Positions 62,994-64,000 of a stretch of 64,000 nucleotides of DNA are shown piece by piece. The translations under genes and the position numbers were made by a program. Each line of letters begins with the position of its first letter. The stretch's first letter is position 1. The notes under the pieces are model-generated. The model did not search any database. It saw only the letters and a list, made by a program, of their open reading frames with translations, and had not been told where the DNA came from. This stretch comes from Paracoccus albicereus (GTDB lineage: Bacteria > Pseudomonadota > Alphaproteobacteria > Rhodobacterales > Rhodobacteraceae): contig NZ_JAKZEU010000002.1 of the NCBI RefSeq assembly GCF_024359525.1, forward strand, positions 744,001 to 808,000. Reading direction: 5' to 3'.

Positions 62994-64000
62994 ATGCCCG
63001 AGACGACCGACCTCTTCATCATCGGCGGCGGGATCAACGGCTGCGGGATCGCCCGCGATGCCATCGGTCGCGGCCTGTCGGTGCGTCTGGCCGAGATGGG
63101 CGATCTGGCGCAGGCGACCAGTTCGAAGTCGACGAAGCTGTTCCACGGCGGGCTGCGCTATCTGGAATATCTGGAAATCCGTCTGGTGCGCGAGGCGCTG
63201 CGCGAACGCGAGGTCTTGCTGACAGCGATGCCGCATATCAGCTGGCCGATGCGCTTCGTGCTGCCGCTCGACCCGCAGATGACCTTCGAAAGCGACACCC
63301 CCGTATCCCGCGTGCTGTCGCGGGTCATGCCATGGCGCAAGGGACAGCGTCCTAACCTGATGATCCGTGCGGGGCTGGCGCTTTACGATACGCTCGGCGG
63401 GCGCAAGATCTTGCCCGCGACCTCATCGCTCGACCTCAGGAACGCGCCAGAAGGTAAACCGCTGCAGCCACGCCTGACCAAGGCCTACGAATACAGCGAT
63501 TGCTGGGTGGACGATTCCCGGCTTGTCGTCCTGAACGCGCGCGACGCGGCAGAGCGGGGCGCGGACATCATCACTGGCACCCGCGTGACCGAGGCCGCCC
63601 GCGAAGGAAAGCTGTGGCGGATCGCGCTGCAGGACGGCCGCGTCTTCCATGCACGCGCGCTGGTCAATGCGGGCGGGCCATGGGTCGGCAAGGTCATTCA
63701 TGACGTGGCCCACCTGCCCAGCCGGGAATCCGTACGGCTCGTGCGGGGCAGCCACATCGTGGTGCCGAAGCTTTACGATCACGAGAAGGCCTATTTCTTC
63801 CAGGGTGCGGACGGGCGGATCATCTTCGCGATCCCCTATGAGGGTGACTTCACCCTGATCGGGACCACGGACCGCGACCATCAGGGCAGCCCGCTGGAAG
63901 CGGAATGCACACCCGAGGAACAGCAGTATCTGTGCGACTTCGCGTCCGAGTATTTTCGCAAGCCGGTGACGCCCGAACAGATCGTCTGGACCTATTCGGG
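62994..64000 (+). CDS. glpD: Glycerol-3-phosphate dehydrogenase (partial, C-terminus outside window)
   Basis: The first 335 residues of the membrane-associated FAD enzyme that oxidises glycerol-3-phosphate to dihydroxyacetone phosphate are visible. The FAD motif FIIGGGINGCGIARDA, the ATSSKSTKLFHGGLRYLE stretch and IPYEGDFTLIGTTD are family hallmarks. The ATG at 62994 follows AAGGGGGG; an in-frame ATG at 62976 is an alternative. It is divergent from glpR. Confidence 0.95.
   Translation, partial: MPETTDLFIIGGGINGCGIARDAIGRGLSVRLAEMGDLAQATSSKSTKLFHGGLRYLEYLEIRLVREALREREVLLTAMPHISWPMRFVLPLDPQMTFESDTPVSRVLSRVMPWRKGQRPNLMIRAGLALYDTLGGRKILPATSSLDLRNAPEGKPLQPRLTKAYEYSDCWVDDSRLVVLNARDAAERGADIITGTRVTEAAREGKLWRIALQDGRVFHARALVNAGGPWVGKVIHDVAHLPSRESVRLVRGSHIVVPKLYDHEKAYFFQGADGRIIFAIPYEGDFTLIGTTDRDHQGSPLEAECTPEEQQYLCDFASEYFRKPVTPEQIVWTYS

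Noticed and set aside
1..64000. CRISPR array, tRNA or rRNA genes
   Set aside because: No regularly spaced repeats, no tRNA-like cloverleaf stretches and no rRNA sequence were noticed by eye.

Overview
The window is GC-rich, gene-dense alphaproteobacterial chromosome. Tripartite TRAP transporters, a malonate (mat) operon, a uronate operon, a Bat/MoxR operon and an NdvB-type cyclic glucan synthase together suggest Rhodobacterales (roseobacter/Paracoccaceae-like). This placement is an inference from gene content, with no marker gene to confirm it. With starts chosen by ribosome binding sites and overlaps, no gene-free stretch exceeds about 300 bases. No tRNA, rRNA, insertion sequence, integrase or CRISPR array was seen.

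Layout. 1-3149 (minus): a three-gene signalling operon (small membrane protein, hybrid histidine kinase, response regulator cut by the window edge). 3277-6781 (minus): the sulfate ABC importer sbp-cysT-cysW-cysA, with palindromes upstream. 7063-13174 (minus): a siderophore uptake operon (binding protein, two permeases, ATPase, TonB receptor) that ends in a strong hairpin. 13254-16286: an Lrp/AsnC regulator divergent from a cysteine-desulfurase-like class V aminotransferase, then an ornithine-cyclodeaminase-family gene that forms the tail of the next operon. 16297-22230 (minus): a translationally coupled MoxR/DUF58/DUF4381-like/BatA/BatB/BatC/BatD operon. 22478-27853 (plus): a DUF2231-like membrane protein with a sorbosone-type PQQ dehydrogenase, a 2-hydroxyacid dehydrogenase, an acyl-CoA dehydrogenase/MaoC hydratase pair and a DUF1850 protein. 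27865-34350: the malonate module, with a divergent GntR regulator, a TRAP importer, malonyl-CoA decarboxylase and malonyl-CoA synthetase.

34351-40249 (plus) is the most unusual region. An AT-rich leader precedes four closely packed genes. They encode an EAD1-like domain fused to a trypsin-like protease with an intact catalytic triad, a 430-residue helical protein of no recognised family, a single-pass membrane protein, and an SGNH hydrolase with an extra C-terminal hydrophobic module. The domain mix resembles EAD-based bacterial conflict systems, but no NTPase or second EAD protein is visible. I regard this as the best candidate for a new system in the window.

40262-53396 is a uronate catabolic regulon. 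One ten-gene minus-strand unit (uxaC, TRAP dctPQM, kdgF, kduI, kduD, uronate reductase, uxaA, lacI) faces a divergent plus-strand GntR-uxuA-kdgK unit. Together they take galacturonate, glucuronate and unsaturated uronates to 2-keto-3-deoxy-6-phosphogluconate; the final aldolase is not in the window. 53644-62079 is the 2811-residue cyclic beta-1,2-glucan synthase. It converges on, and shares its CTAG stop with, a GlpR-type DeoR regulator. The window ends inside glpD, which is preceded by GlpR-like operators.
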